This document shows, one piece after another, positions 13,875 to 14,517 of a DNA stretch of 14,517 nucleotides. Source of the stretch: an uncultured Paracoccaceae bacterium. GTDB lineage: Bacteria > Pseudomonadota > Alphaproteobacteria > Rhodobacterales > Rhodobacteraceae. Numbering within the stretch: the first letter of the stretch is position 1; each line of letters starts with the position of its first letter. The translations under genes were made by a program, and so were the position numbers. The notes below the pieces were generated by a model, which saw nothing but the letters and a program-made list of their open reading frames with translations, ran no database searches and was not told the DNA's origin. The stretch lies in contig CAJXHQ010000025.1 in the NCBI GenBank assembly GCA_913054485.1, forward strand, positions 1-14,517, in the 5' to 3' direction.

Positions 13875-14517
13875 GCCGGTTGCTCTGGGGCCGCTTTGGC
13901 GGGACCGTCCGGTCCTGCACAGGGGGCCGGGCTCCTTGCGGCAGGCCTGTTTCTGGCCGTTTCCATGCCGCCCTGGTTGAAAGTCCCGCCAGATCTCGGG
14001 TCCGGCGCAGGGGTGCTTCAGGCGCTGGGGCTGAAGATGAGCCAGAACCAGTTCTATGACGTCTCCCCGGTCCGCGAAGCGATAAAGTTCATTGCCTGTC
14101 TGACCTTCAATTTTCTTGGCTTGGCTATATTTCTGCGGGTGTTGGACTGTGGCAGGCAGCGCGGACAGAGCTTTGGGCGGTCCTGCCGCCGGTCATTTGG
14201 GCTGCCGCCATTGTTTACGCGGGCGCAAACAGCTCCATACCGGATAAGTTCAACGTCTACGTGATTGTGTATCCAGGCTTCGCCATTCTCGCAGGGCTTG
14301 GCGCCGGCTGGACGGTGCAGAGATATCAGCTGGGTCCGCGCGGCGCAGTCGCGATCCTGATCCTTCCGCCGATCGGATATGCAACAGCGGTGAAAGCATC
14401 CGAAACGCTAAGGCTCGACCTTGTTGGCGCTCGCAAGGCGCCGCAGCGGGACAACGCCGCGTATTTCCTGTGGCCGCCGAAAAATGGCGACTTCGGGCCG
14501 CGCATTTTTGCTGAGCG
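13875..14517 (+). pseudogene. Frameshifted, 5'-truncated polytopic membrane protein remnant
   Basis: Directly after a stop (13872-13874) and with no ATG/RBS, one frame encodes a hydrophobic helix (AGLLAAGLFLAVSMPPWLKV), FYDVSPVREAIKF and a second helix (NFLGLAIFL) up to about 14135. The coding pattern then moves to a different frame: AGVGLWQAARTELWAVLPPV, IWAAAIVYAGA, KFNVYVIVYPGFAILAGLGA and LILPPIGYATAVKASE, still open at the window end (FLWPPKNGDFGPRIFAE). Two matching halves in different frames, plus the missing start, point to a decaying gene. The layout, with membrane helices followed by a soluble tail, recalls DUF2723-type glycosyltransferase-like membrane proteins, but this is weak. 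A sequencing error at 14135 would restore a longer frame without restoring a start. Confidence 0.5.

Noticed and set aside
1..14517. tRNA, rRNA, insertion sequence or phage genes
   Set aside because: No cloverleaf-like, ribosomal, transposase or integrase pattern was seen on either strand, although remnants suggest past rearrangement.

Overview
The window reads as a GC-rich alphaproteobacterial segment, most likely a marine Rhodobacteraceae (Ruegeria/Leisingera/Phaeobacter-like). This rests on codon use, the TRAP transporter, the gene content, and recalled similarity of several proteins to alphaproteobacterial methylotrophy enzymes. No database search was possible, so family assignments come from motifs and memory.

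Layout. (1) 1-3965, plus strand: a TRAP transporter operon, dctP (5' end outside the window), dctQ, dctM, followed after 14 bp by an IclR-family regulator. (2) 3966-4708: a decayed stretch holding a truncated MarR-like regulator (minus) and a frameshifted, 5'-truncated cupin regulator remnant (plus). (3) 4709-6966, minus strand: malyl-CoA lyase (mcl) followed by an MOFRL-type glycerate 2-kinase, 8 bp apart. (4) 7158-7811, minus: a LuxR/FixJ-like regulator with a degenerate receiver domain. (5) 7812-8007: a divergent control region with four TACCCA half-sites. (6) 8008-12443, plus: class V aminotransferase (probable serine-glyoxylate aminotransferase), malate-CoA ligase beta and alpha (mtkA, mtkB), and a hydroxypyruvate/glyoxylate reductase. 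(7) 12652-13839: a DUF1612/HTH-type putative DNA-binding protein. (8) 13875-end: a frameshifted remnant of a polytopic membrane protein, running off the window.

How the genes work together. Regions 3-6 encode most of the serine cycle's dedicated steps. The aminotransferase converts serine plus glyoxylate to hydroxypyruvate plus glycine. The reductase makes glycerate and the kinase makes 2-phosphoglycerate. MtkAB activates malate to malyl-CoA, and Mcl cleaves it to acetyl-CoA and glyoxylate, regenerating the acceptor. Serine hydroxymethyltransferase, enolase, PEP carboxylase, malate dehydrogenase and the tetrahydrofolate C1 enzymes are not here and would have to be supplied elsewhere. The LuxR-type regulator sits between the two halves of the pathway and is the obvious candidate controller. 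The TRAP transporter/IclR block may import a small organic acid feeding the pathway, but its substrate cannot be read from sequence.

The pathway itself is known. The least explained features are the divergent operator array, the pseudo-receiver regulator, a nested palindrome with Z-DNA-like alternating sequence after luxR, the divergent aminotransferase active site, and gene remnants on both flanks that suggest the cluster sits in a rearranged region.
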